In this document: positions 14,605-21,582 of the stretch, piece by piece
How the letters are laid out: each line of letters starts with the position of its first letter
How positions within the stretch are numbered: the first letter of the stretch is position 1
DNA from: Elusimicrobiota bacterium
Lineage (GTDB): Bacteria; Elusimicrobiota; Elusimicrobia; UBA1565; UBA9628
Length of the DNA stretch: 22,420 nucleotides
Direction of reading: 5' to 3'
NCBI GenBank assembly: GCA_028871595.1
Contig: JAGWMT010000020.1
Span: 1-22,420, forward strand
The notes under the pieces: generated by a model
Databases searched by the model: none
The model's input: only the letters and a program-made list of their open reading frames with translations
What the model was told of the DNA's origin: nothing
Program-made: the position numbers and the translations under genes

Positions 14605-16509
14605 GTGAAAAGGGAGGCGGGCGGTCCCCGGATCGCCCGCCTCCTTCTTTTATTGACGTTGACGGCGGGCGCCGTCCGGGCGGAGGCGTTTGCGGCGGAC
14701 GAGGCGTTGGCCCGCGCGCGGGCCGAAAAGACCTGGAACGATCCGCAGTGGCGGCGTTTAGGCCACTGGAAGCGCTCGCGCTGGTTGGGAGAGACGGAGA
14801 GCGACGCGTCGGGGGGATTCTTTCTCTCGCCCGAAGGCGGGCACGACCCGCGCGCGGAGCTGGAGGCCGACGTGGCCGCCCTTTACGCCGCTCCGCCGTC
14901 CGGCGCCGGCTCTTTCCGTTGCCGTTTCCCGGCGCGGACCGAGTGGCTGACCGTTCGCCTGGGCCTGGACCCCGCGTCCTTCGCCGCCGCCGACTGCTCG
15001 AAGTATGAGAACTGGCGAAAACTGCTGGACGCGGATTCGGCGTCGTTGATCTTCGCGTCCGCGTACCTGGACAATCCCTCGTCCATGTTCGGCCACACGT
15101 TCCTGCGTTTGGAGCGGCGGGACACCGGCGGCGATCCCCTGCGGGACAACACGTTGAACTTCGCGGCCGACACCGGCTCCGACGGCGGCGTGCTCTTCGC
15201 CGTGAAGGGACTGTTGGGACTGTACCCGGGCAAATACACCGTGATGCCCTATTACATGAAGATCGCGGAATACAACGGCATCGAGAACCGAGATCTCTGG
15301 GAGTACTCGTTGTCCTTGTCCAGCGCCGAGGTGGGCCGCCTGGCGGCGCACGCCTGGGAGATGGGCCAAGGCCAATTCCCCTATTATTTTTTCTCGAAGA
15401 ACTGCTCCTACCAGTTGATGCCCGCCCTGGAAGCCGCCGCCCCGCGATTATCTCTGATGCCCGGCTCTCCGGCCATAGTTGGCCCGGTGGATACCTTAAT
15501 CGCGGCGCGAAGCGCCGCGAAATTCGTCACCGCCGTCCATTACCGTCCGTCCCATGGGACCGTCATGGTCCAGCGCCGGGCTCTCCTGAGCCGTGCCGAA
15601 ATGCACGCCGCCGAACTCTACGCCGAGGGGCGCCCGGACGAAGGCGACGCGGCCTCGTCGTCGTTGGCGCCGGCGCGCAAGGCCTTGGTGCTCGATTCGG
15701 CCGAAGATTACGTGCTGTATAAAAAAGGCTTTTCTCCGGACGTTCCCGACGACGTACGCTCCCTGGAGCGGAGCATCCTGATCCGTCGCGCCCGGATCCC
15801 GGACGCTTCGATAGACCCGCCCGCGCCGTCGTGGGCCGCGCCCCCGGAGGAAGGCCACCGCCGCCACCGCCTCTCCGTCGGCTACGGCGCGCGCAACGGC
15901 GGCACTTTCGCCGAAGTCTCATGGCGGCCGGGCTACCACGACCTGCTGGACCGGCCCCGCGGCTACCTGCCCGGCGCCGCCATCGAGGGATTTTCTTTCC
16001 GGTTGCGTTATGACCGCGACGAGAAGCGCGCGTACGTGCGCGACGCGCGCCTGGTGGAGATCCTCTCCGTCGCGCCGTGGGACTCCTGGACGCGCAAGCC
16101 GTCGTGGAGCGCGGGAACGGGGCTGGACACGGCGTTCGAACTGGGAAAGCCCGCGTCGGAGTCCTTGGTGTACGAAGGGCATGTCGGCACGGGTCTCTCC
16201 GCCGCTCCGTGGGATGGGGCGCTGTTGTTCGGCCTGGCGCAGGCGGAGGGCTCCATCGGGTCGCCGCTGCGCGACGGCTACCGCGCGGGGGGCGCGGCGC
16301 GCGCGGGCTTGATCGTGGATTTCGGCGCGCATTGGCGGGTACTTCTGGACGGGGCGTTGGGCGCGACGGCTGTCGGAGACCGGACGCCGAACCACCGCCT
16401 GCGCGCCGGGCTGAACTGGGCGCCGGCGAGGGACTTCTCGGTCCGCGCCGAGGGTCTGCTGCGCGGCCCGCACCGCGAGGCGGGAGTGTACGCGAATGCG
16501 TACTATTAA
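14605..16509 (+). CDS. DUF4105 (Lnb N-terminal-like) envelope protein with C-terminal barrel-like region
   Basis: A 634-residue exported protein. The signal peptide is ARLLLLLTLTAGAVRA (about residues 11-26). Residues ~105-310 are the DUF4105 domain: RFPARTEWL, ASAYLDNPSSMFGHTFLRLE with H164, NFAADTGSDGGVLFAVKGLL, LWEYSLSLSS and YFFSKNCSYQLMPALEAA with C267. The GHTFLR histidine and NCS cysteine could be a permuted-papain-like active pair, which is inference. From about residue 400 to the end, the chain is Gly/Tyr/Arg-rich amphipathic strands (HRLSVGYGARNGGTFAEVSW, FSFRLRYDRDE) ending in an aromatic run, suggesting an outer-membrane barrel. The GTG start has no clear ribosome-binding site, and a terminator hairpin lies inside the first 17 codons. 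It overlaps the next gene by 14 bp. Confidence 0.83.
   Translation: MKREAGGPRIARLLLLLTLTAGAVRAEAFAADEALARARAEKTWNDPQWRRLGHWKRSRWLGETESDASGGFFLSPEGGHDPRAELEADVAALYAAPPSGAGSFRCRFPARTEWLTVRLGLDPASFAAADCSKYENWRKLLDADSASLIFASAYLDNPSSMFGHTFLRLERRDTGGDPLRDNTLNFAADTGSDGGVLFAVKGLLGLYPGKYTVMPYYMKIAEYNGIENRDLWEYSLSLSSAEVGRLAAHAWEMGQGQFPYYFFSKNCSYQLMPALEAAAPRLSLMPGSPAIVGPVDTLIAARSAAKFVTAVHYRPSHGTVMVQRRALLSRAEMHAAELYAEGRPDEGDAASSSLAPARKALVLDSAEDYVLYKKGFSPDVPDDVRSLERSILIRRARIPDASIDPPAPSWAAPPEEGHRRHRLSVGYGARNGGTFAEVSWRPGYHDLLDRPRGYLPGAAIEGFSFRLRYDRDEKRAYVRDARLVEILSVAPWDSWTRKPSWSAGTGLDTAFELGKPASESLVYEGHVGTGLSAAPWDGALLFGLAQAEGSIGSPLRDGYRAGGAARAGLIVDFGAHWRVLLDGALGATAVGDRTPNHRLRAGLNWAPARDFSVRAEGLLRGPHREAGVYANAYY
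14613..14654 (+). terminator. Rho-independent terminator hairpin inside the DUF4105 signal-peptide codons
   Basis: GGAGGCGGGCG (14613-14623) pairs perfectly with CGCCCGCCTCC (14634-14644) across a 10-base loop, and is followed by TTCTTTTATT (14645-14654). This is an 11-bp GC-rich stem plus U-rich tract, 18 bp after the DUF3015 stop. It ends DUF3015 transcription but lies within codons 3-17 of the next gene, so a ribosome entering that gene would melt it. Confidence 0.8.
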
Positions 16510-17326
16510 GCTGGCGGCGGCGGCCTTCCTGCTCTCGGGCTGCACCAATATTTTCCTCCAACCGGATCGCGCGCTCCACTTCTCTCCCGACCGCGTGGGG
16601 GCCAAGTGGGAAGAGGCGCATTTCCAGTCCGCGGACGGGACCGAGCTCACCGGGCTGTGGTTCCCGGCGGCGAAGCTCCCCGCGAAGGGCGTGGTGGTTC
16701 AATTCCACGGCAACGGCGAGAACATGACGGCCCACTTTTTGTACGTCTACTGGCTGGCGCTGGAGGGCTGGGACGTCTTGGCCTTCGACTACCGGGGTTA
16801 CGGCGCGTCCGGCGGGAAGAAATCCCTGAGCGGTTCGATCGCCGACGGCGCGGCGGCGCTGGCCTACGCGCGCGCGAAGGCGCCGGGGCTGCCGCTGGTG
16901 GTCGTGGGCCAAAGCCTGGGCGGAGCGGTGGCCGTGGCGGCGCTGGATCGCGACGGCGGAAAGGACCTGGCGGCGTTGGTGCTGGACTCGTCCTTCGCCT
17001 CTTACCGCCGGGTGGCGCGGGATAAACTGGGGCGTTTGTGGCTGACCTGGCCGCTGCAATGGCCGCTGTCCTTCCTGATCTCCGATCGTTGGGCGCCGGA
17101 GCGGCTGATCGCGCGGCGGCGAAAGGTGCCCCTGCTCCTGCTGCACGCGCCGGACGATCCGGTGGTGCCGTTCAACGAGGGTCGCCGGCTCTACGAGAAA
17201 GCCCCGGAGCCGAAGGCGTTCTGGACGGTCCCCGGGAAAGGGCACATAGAGGCTTTCGGCGTTCGTGGAACTGAATTCCGGCCCCGCCTCTTGCGTTTTC
17301 TGGACGATGCGCTACACTTTGATTAA
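16496..17326 (+). CDS. Alpha/beta-hydrolase lipoprotein (BEM46/YfhR-like)
   Basis: A 276-residue protein with a lipoprotein signal (AAAAFLLSGC, acylated Cys16), so it should sit on a membrane facing the periplasm. The alpha/beta-hydrolase fold is complete: oxyanion-loop HGNGEN (71-76), FDYRGYGASGGKKS, nucleophile elbow GQSLGG with Ser140, acid residue in HAPDDPVVPF (Asp220 or 221), and His250 in PGKGHIEAF. This layout matches the BEM46/YfhR serine hydrolases, whose substrates are mostly unknown small esters or lipids. A Trp/Leu-rich insert (about 180-196, RLWLTWPLQWPLSFL) forms a lid over the active site. The ATG overlaps the end of the DUF4105 gene by 14 bp. Confidence 0.9.
   Translation: MRTIKLAAAAFLLSGCTNIFLQPDRALHFSPDRVGAKWEEAHFQSADGTELTGLWFPAAKLPAKGVVVQFHGNGENMTAHFLYVYWLALEGWDVLAFDYRGYGASGGKKSLSGSIADGAAALAYARAKAPGLPLVVVGQSLGGAVAVAALDRDGGKDLAALVLDSSFASYRRVARDKLGRLWLTWPLQWPLSFLISDRWAPERLIARRRKVPLLLLHAPDDPVVPFNEGRRLYEKAPEPKAFWTVPGKGHIEAFGVRGTEFRPRLLRFLDDALHFD
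17291..17318 (+). promoter_or_regulatory. Possible internal promoter for the small membrane-protein gene
   Basis: TTGCGT (17291-17296), 16 bp, TACACT (17313-17318), inside the end of the hydrolase gene and 12 bp before ATG 17331. The CGCTACACT block also occurs before the lipoprotein gene and, as CGCTATACT, before the fluoride riboswitch. Spacing is one base short of ideal. Confidence 0.35.
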
Positions 17327-17330
17327 CGGC

Positions 17331-17708
17331 ATGAAAGCACTGGCCTTGGTCCTCAGCCTGTCCGTCGCGGCGTCCGCGGCTCCCGCGGTGGATCTCTCCA
17401 CGTCTTCCGAGGCTCCCGGCGAAACCATCATCGTGAGGGCTCCGCGGCAGAAGATGTCGCCCGAGGAAATCAAGGCGTTGAAGGTGGCCCAGGTGTCGGG
17501 CGGGGCGGCGGCCGGGGTGGGCGCGGGGCTGATGGGCTACGTGCTGGTCCTGGACCTGGCGGGGCCGTTCGGCTGGGCGGCCTCCTTGATCTTCCTGGGG
17601 GGGATGACGGTCTACCTTTCCCACCGGCGTCTGCGCGGCCACGAGGACTTCCTGCCCAACTCTTCCGGGGCTCCCGCCATCTCCACGGCGCCCGTCTCCG
17701 CTCCTTAA
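17331..17708 (+). CDS. Small exported membrane protein of unknown function
   Basis: A 125-residue protein that I do not recognise. It begins with a probable signal peptide (MKALALVLSLSVAASAAPA). A short polar domain follows with ETIIVRAPRQKMSPEEIKAL, then a Gly/Ala-rich hydrophobic region (about residues 56-96) long enough for one or two membrane helices, with GGAAAGVGAGLMGYVLVL and GWAASLIFLGGMTVYL. The end is basic (SHRRLRGH) then Ser/Pro-rich. The start at 17331 is five bases after the hydrolase stop, and longer in-frame versions overlap the hydrolase without a signal. Its TAA is interleaved with the TAA of the convergent HEAT gene in the shared tetranucleotide TTAA. Confidence 0.6.
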   Translation: MKALALVLSLSVAASAAPAVDLSTSSEAPGETIIVRAPRQKMSPEEIKALKVAQVSGGAAAGVGAGLMGYVLVLDLAGPFGWAASLIFLGGMTVYLSHRRLRGHEDFLPNSSGAPAISTAPVSAP

Positions 17709-18595
17709 GGGCGGGACAAGGCGCGGCGGGCGGCCACGGCCAGGACGGCGCGCACGGACGGGTCGCGCTCATCGCGCAGGGCGTCGGCCACGGCGCGGCG
17801 CTGGACGGGTCCTCCGATCTCGGCCAGGGCGGACCCGGCGGCGGCGCGGACGCTGGGCTCGGGATCGCGGAGAGCGCTGGTCAGGGCCTGGGCGGAGCGC
17901 GGCGAGGGGATGTCCTGCAGGGAGCGCGCGGCCTGCTGGCGGATCTGCCAGGCGGGATCGTTCTCCAGGGCGGCGGCCAGGTCCTCGGACACGAAGCTCT
18001 TATGGGTGCGGCCCAAGGCGATGGCGGCGGCGTAGCGCACCTGCCACACGGGGTCGCGCTGGAGGACGCGGCCCAGGCGGGTGGCGACGCCGTCGGCGGG
18101 GAGGCGGCCCAAGGACAAGGCCGAGGCGTAGCGGACCTCGGGGGCGGGGTCGTTGAGGGCGGCGGCCAAGGCGGAGACGGCGACGCGGTCGTCGATCCGG
18201 CCCAGGGCCAAGGCGGCGGCGGCGCGGATGCGCGCGGGCTCGTCGTAGCGCAGCATGGCGGCCGACAGATACGGAACGGCGGACACGCCGCGCGGGACGG
18301 CGGCGGCGCGGATGGCGGACAGGCGCTGGAGGACGGACGGGGAGCGCAGTCCGGCCTGGAGGGCGCCGGTCGCGGTCACGTCGGCGACGGCGTCGTGGAG
18401 GTCCTCGCCGTCGGCAACGAGGGAGTCCAAGGGGTCGGCGGATTCGCCGAACAGGCTTTCGGCCGAGGGGAAGGCGGCGTCGGAGACATGGGCCGCGGCG
18501 CGGGGAGCCATGACCGGCAGCGGCGGCCGGAGCACGGGCGCGGCGGGAGAGGGGACGGACAGCGCGAGCAGCAGCAGCGCGGCGGCAGTGGCCAT
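17705..18595 (-). CDS. Exported HEAT-repeat protein
   Basis: A 296-residue protein with a signal peptide (MATAAALLLLALSVPSPA). After a linker (to about residue 85) come about six HEAT repeats of ~31 residues. Typical repeat cores are ARIRAAAALALGRIDD, PEVRYASALSLGRLP, WQVRYAAAIALGRTH, WQIRQQAARSLQDIP, PSVRAAAGSALAEIGG and PSVRAVLAVAARRAL. The repeats stack into an alpha-solenoid used for protein-protein contacts in the envelope; no partner is evident. I chose ATG 18595 because GAGGTG stands eight bases upstream and the signal begins there; a longer frame up to 18661 adds a basic, unlikely leader. Expression comes from the promoter at 18657-18685. Confidence 0.85.
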   Translation of the reverse strand: MATAAALLLLALSVPSPAAPVLRPPLPVMAPRAAAHVSDAAFPSAESLFGESADPLDSLVADGEDLHDAVADVTATGALQAGLRSPSVLQRLSAIRAAAVPRGVSAVPYLSAAMLRYDEPARIRAAAALALGRIDDRVAVSALAAALNDPAPEVRYASALSLGRLPADGVATRLGRVLQRDPVWQVRYAAAIALGRTHKSFVSEDLAAALENDPAWQIRQQAARSLQDIPSPRSAQALTSALRDPEPSVRAAAGSALAEIGGPVQRRAVADALRDERDPSVRAVLAVAARRALSRP

Positions 18596-18656
18596 GAGTC
18601 GGTCACCTCTCCGTCCGGAACTCCCTCGGCTAGAGTTCACTCCGGAACGGGACCGT

Positions 18657-18685
18657 ATCATAACGGATGAATTCGATTATTTCAA
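18657..18685 (-). promoter_or_regulatory. Sigma70-like promoter of the HEAT-repeat gene
   Basis: On the minus strand TTGAAA (complement of 18680-18685), a 17-bp spacer and TATGAT (complement of 18657-18662). The start codon is about 60 bases downstream, leaving room for the GAGGTG ribosome-binding site. Confidence 0.7.
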
Positions 18686-18714
18686 GGCCCACGCCGAAAA
18701 ATAGGCGGGGCGCG

Positions 18715-19704
18715 TCAGGCGGGAACGGCTTCTTTATTCTTCTTGGGCTTGCTCATGCCGACGGCCAGCCTGACGCTGGCGCCGAAGGTCTTCAAGGGCT
18801 CGCCCAAGGTGTGGCTGACCATGCGCACGCAGCCCAAGGCGCAGCCGGCCTCGCAGGGTTTGTGGATGTTGTTGGCCTGGAGGCGCGCGGGGGTCATCTC
18901 CATCAAGTCGTACGCGACGCCGCGCTGCTGGGCGCACCACTGGATGGCGCCGTTGGAGGTGATGTACAGAAACTTGAAGCCGCCCAGGCACTTCCAGGCG
19001 CGGGAGAAGTCTCCCTTGAGCATTTCTTTAAGATGGTCGCCGTAGAAGTTCACGCCTTCGAACACGCCGTACTTGTCCAGCAGAGCCAGATATTTTTCGC
19101 CCTTGATGGCGATTTCTCCGCCTTTGCCGTGCATGATGGAAAAGCCGAAGGCGAACGGGAGGTCCTTCAGGGTGGCGCGGAACTCGTCGTAGTTGTTTAA
19201 ATTCTCTTCGTTCAGGACGGATTGGATCTCGACCTGGAACTTGGCGGTTTCGGCTAACAATTTTAATTTGGGTAGAACGGATTTTAACGACTTATCCGAC
19301 CATTCGGTCGGATGTAATGTATCCACGGAGACCTGCATGAAGTCCAGGCCGGCTTCGTTGAGGTCCAGGATGTTTTTCTTGGTCAACAAAAATCCGTTGG
19401 TAATGATCGTGGCCAGGTTGGAGCCGCCGCGCTTGGACTTCACGTGGGCCACCAACTGCGCGATATCCGGATGCATCATGGTCTCGCCGCCCAGGAAGTC
19501 GTACACCAGGACGCCCAGCTCGTCGAGCTTGTCGATGCGGGCCTTCATGGTCTCCAGGGGGATGATGGGGGCGCCCGGAGTGTATTCGTCGCAGTAGGAG
19601 CAGGTCAGGTTGCAGTCGTCGGTGACGACGACCTGGGCGTACATGGGGCGGGAGTCGAAGACCCGCTTGGCGCCCGTGAGGACGAACTTCTTATCGACGG
19701 CCAT
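18715..19704 (-). CDS. Radical SAM protein with C-terminal cysteine cluster (SPASM/twitch-like)
   Basis: A 329-residue radical SAM enzyme. The CxxxCxxC motif CNLTCSYC (Cys31, 35, 38) binds the [4Fe-4S] cluster that cleaves SAM, and FLGGETMMHPD is the GGE motif. Later core strands are TIITNGFLLT and MQVSVDTLHPTEW. The C-terminal part has five cysteines: C239 (WKCLGG), C257 (IQWCAQQ), and C284, C288 and C292 (CEAGCALGC). These suit a second iron-sulfur cluster of the SPASM/twitch type. YITSNGAIQWCAQ resembles the start of a SPASM domain. No peptide substrate gene is obvious beside it, so it may act on a small molecule or a distant partner. The ATG follows five bases after a TATAAT box, with no Shine-Dalgarno sequence. 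It is transcribed divergently from the fluoride operon. Confidence 0.85.
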   Translation of the reverse strand: MAVDKKFVLTGAKRVFDSRPMYAQVVVTDDCNLTCSYCDEYTPGAPIIPLETMKARIDKLDELGVLVYDFLGGETMMHPDIAQLVAHVKSKRGGSNLATIITNGFLLTKKNILDLNEAGLDFMQVSVDTLHPTEWSDKSLKSVLPKLKLLAETAKFQVEIQSVLNEENLNNYDEFRATLKDLPFAFGFSIMHGKGGEIAIKGEKYLALLDKYGVFEGVNFYGDHLKEMLKGDFSRAWKCLGGFKFLYITSNGAIQWCAQQRGVAYDLMEMTPARLQANNIHKPCEAGCALGCVRMVSHTLGEPLKTFGASVRLAVGMSKPKKNKEAVPA

Positions 19705-19709
19705 TGGGC

Positions 19710-19723
19710 ATTATATCAGTTCG
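19710..19723 (-). promoter_or_regulatory. Extended -10 promoter giving a leaderless radical SAM transcript
   Basis: On the minus strand TGA-TATAAT (complement of 19710-19718) is a perfect extended -10 element, preceded by CGAAC and followed by five bases (GCCCA) and the ATG. Over 22 bases it matches the helicase promoter/start block at 19 positions. Confidence 0.7.
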
Positions 19724-19748
19724 CCGGGGCGGGCGATCGCGGCCCCCC

Positions 19749-19777
19749 TTGATTTAACCCCGCGCTCCCGCTATACT
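19749..19777 (+). promoter_or_regulatory. Sigma70-like promoter of the fluoride-responsive operon
   Basis: TTGATT (19749-19754), 17-bp spacer, TATACT (19772-19777). The expected start of transcription, about 19784, is just before the riboswitch, exactly where it is needed. Confidence 0.75.
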
Positions 19778-19790
19778 CGGTTGGTCGCAA

Positions 19791-19839
19791 GGCGATGGAG
19801 TTCGCCATAACCGCCCCGCGGGGGCTGATGACTCCTACC
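19791..19839 (+). ncRNA. Fluoride riboswitch (crcB motif)
   Basis: The RNA starts with GGCGAtggagtTCGCC, a 5-bp hairpin whose loop TGGAGT can pair with ACTCC downstream to form the pseudoknot of this class. It continues with the conserved ATAACCG, a GCCCC/GGGGC hairpin, and CTGATGACTCCTACC. These elements, in this order and spacing, are the hallmarks of the fluoride (crcB) aptamer, which binds fluoride through magnesium ions. It lies between a promoter and a CLC-type fluoride exporter, the classic setting. The aptamer's last segment (ACTCCTACC) is also the left arm of a terminator, so ligand binding would block termination and turn the operon on. Confidence 0.93.
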
Positions 19840-19861
19840 GAAAAGGTGGGGGTCTTTTTTT
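19830..19861 (+). terminator. Riboswitch-controlled intrinsic terminator
   Basis: GACTCCTACC (19830-19839), loop GAAAA, GGTGGGGGTC (19845-19854), then seven T (19855-19861). The 10-bp stem has two G-U pairs in RNA. Its left arm includes the aptamer's pseudoknot strand, so aptamer folding and termination exclude each other. The first possible ATG of the exporter follows at once. Confidence 0.9.
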
Positions 19862-21139
19862 ATGGGGGAACCGATGAGCCGGCTCTGGGACTGGGACGAC
19901 CACCGCGGACTGGCCCGCTTCGTCGTGAAGTGGCTCCTGCTCGCCGCTCCCGCCGCCCTGCTGGCCGGCTCCGCGTCGGCCGCGTTCCTGTGGGGTTTGG
20001 ATGTCGTCACCCGGACGCGCTGGGACCATCCCGGGCTGATCTGGCTGCTTCCGCTGGCCGGCATCCCCCTGCTGCTCGCGTACGACCGTTACGGCAGCGG
20101 CTCGGAGAGAGGCAACGACCTCCTGATGGAACACATCCATGAGCCCGGAGCCGGCGTGCCCCTGCGCATGGCCCCGTTCGTCATGATCGGGACCTTGGTG
20201 ACCCATCTCTTCGGCGGCTCCGCCGGCCGCGAAGGCACCGCCATCCAGATGGGCGGCAGCCTGGCCGCCGGCACGGCCCGCGCCTTTCGCTTGAAGCCCG
20301 CCGACACCCGGCTCCTGCTCATGTGCGGCGTGGCCGCGGGCTTCGGCAGCGTGTTCGGCACCCCGCTCACCGGCGCGGTGTTCGCGCTGGAGGTCCTCAC
20401 CGTGGGGAGCATGAGCTACGACGCCCTCATCCCCTGCCTGATCGCCTCCGTGCTGGCGGATTGGACCTGCCGGGCCTGGGGCATCCGTCACGTGGACTAT
20501 CATCAGGCCATCGCCGCCGCCTCGGGCCTGGACGCCGTGGTGGCGCTCAAGGCCGCCGCGGCGGGCGCGCTGTTCGGCCTGGCCAGCGTGCTGTTCGCGG
20601 AGTTGTCCCACGCCTTGAAGGCCGGTTTTAAGCGCGTGTCGCGGCCGTGGCTGAGGCCGGTGCTGGGCGGCGCGGCCGTGGTGCTGATCGCCCGGTTGCT
20701 TGGCACCACGGACTACCTGGGCATCGGCGTGACGGCGCCTCCCGGCAATCCCGCCGCGGTCACCATTTTGTCCTGCTTTCACGCGGGCGGCGCCGGTTTC
20801 GCCAGTTGGTGGTGGAAGCTGCTGCTCACCGCGCTGACCTTGTCCTGCGGCTTCAAGGGCGGGGAGGTGACGCCTCTGTTTTTCATCGGCGCGGCGCTGG
20901 GCAACGCGCTGGCCGCGCCGCTGGGGCTGCCCGTGGACCTGGCCGCCGGATTGGGGCTGGTGGCGGTGTTCGCGGGCGCCACCAACACGCCGCTGGCCTG
21001 CACCATCATGGGCATCGAGCTGTTCGGCGCGGTGCACGCCGTGCCGCTGGCCGCGGCCTGCTTCTTCGCGTATCTCTTCAGCGGCCACAGCGGGATATAC
21101 GCCGCGCAGCGGACGGCGTTGTCGAAATGGAGCGCTTAA
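19862..21139 (+). CDS. CLC-F type fluoride/proton antiporter
   Basis: A 425-residue CLC-superfamily membrane protein. It has features that set the fluoride branch apart from chloride CLCs. GNDLL (residues 84-88) replaces the chloride-binding GSGIP loop. GREGT (122-126, gating Glu124) replaces GREGP. GGEVTP (333-338) stands where chloride types have a GxFxP motif. The family exports fluoride in exchange for protons across the inner membrane. The fluoride riboswitch just upstream supports the assignment independently. About ten or more membrane segments are visible. ATG 19862 lies against the terminator U-tract; ATG 19874 in the same frame, five bases after GGGGG, is an equally good or better start. 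The stop overlaps the next gene by one base. Confidence 0.92.
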   Translation: MGEPMSRLWDWDDHRGLARFVVKWLLLAAPAALLAGSASAAFLWGLDVVTRTRWDHPGLIWLLPLAGIPLLLAYDRYGSGSERGNDLLMEHIHEPGAGVPLRMAPFVMIGTLVTHLFGGSAGREGTAIQMGGSLAAGTARAFRLKPADTRLLLMCGVAAGFGSVFGTPLTGAVFALEVLTVGSMSYDALIPCLIASVLADWTCRAWGIRHVDYHQAIAAASGLDAVVALKAAAAGALFGLASVLFAELSHALKAGFKRVSRPWLRPVLGGAAVVLIARLLGTTDYLGIGVTAPPGNPAAVTILSCFHAGGAGFASWWWKLLLTALTLSCGFKGGEVTPLFFIGAALGNALAAPLGLPVDLAAGLGLVAVFAGATNTPLACTIMGIELFGAVHAVPLAAACFFAYLFSGHSGIYAAQRTALSKWSA

Positions 21140-21582
21140 TGGGACTGCTGTCGCGCGGACCGTCGTGGTTGCTGCCGGCGCTGGGCTCGGCCTTCTTCGC
21201 GGGGATGACCGCCGTTTTGGGAAAGGCGGCCGTGGCGGAGCTGGACCCGGACTTGGTCACCTTGCTGCGCACGGTCGTGATCATGCTCCTCACCGCCGGC
21301 GTCGTGACCGCGCGCGGGGCATGGCAGAGGCCGGCGGCGCTGTCCTGGCGCGGAGTTTTGTTCGTCGTCCTGTCGGGCGCGGCCACGGGGCTGTCGTGGC
21401 TGTGCTACTACCGCGCGCTGCGCGCGGGCCCCGCTTCGCGGGTGGCGCCGGTGGACAAGCTCAGCGTGGCGTTCGCCATGCTCCTGGCGGCCGCCTTCCT
21501 GGGCGAGACGATCTCCTGGCGCGCGGCGGCCGGCGGGTTGCTGATCGCGGCGGGCGCGGTGCTTATCGCGACCGGCGCGTAG
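21139..21582 (+). CDS. Half-size EamA/DMT-family transporter
   Basis: A 147-residue membrane protein with a single EamA domain of about five helices: ALGSAFFAGMTAVLGKAAV, LVTLLRTVVIMLLTAG, VLFVVLSGAATGLSWLCYYR, APVDKLSVAFAMLLAAAFLG and the closing GGLLIAAGAVLIATG. Most DMT exporters have two such domains fused; single-domain forms are thought to work as dimers. The SWLCYYRAL and PVDKLSVAF motifs match the known short EamA proteins. Its ATG shares one base with the stop of the fluoride antiporter, so it should be under the same riboswitch. A link to fluoride is not established; it may export a metabolite or simply ride along. The last 20 bp overlap the convergent Xre gene. Confidence 0.85.
   Translation: MGLLSRGPSWLLPALGSAFFAGMTAVLGKAAVAELDPDLVTLLRTVVIMLLTAGVVTARGAWQRPAALSWRGVLFVVLSGAATGLSWLCYYRALRAGPASRVAPVDKLSVAFAMLLAAAFLGETISWRAAAGGLLIAAGAVLIATGA

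Noticed and set aside
15563..17245. 560-codon minus-strand frame opposite DUF4105 and the hydrolase
   Set aside because: Low-complexity Arg/Pro/Gly translation typical of a shadow frame in GC-rich DNA; the plus-strand genes have signal peptides and conserved residues.
19795..20142. 115-codon frame starting inside the fluoride aptamer
   Set aside because: Its ATG is part of the conserved riboswitch hairpin and the translation is Arg/Pro-rich noise overlapping the antiporter.
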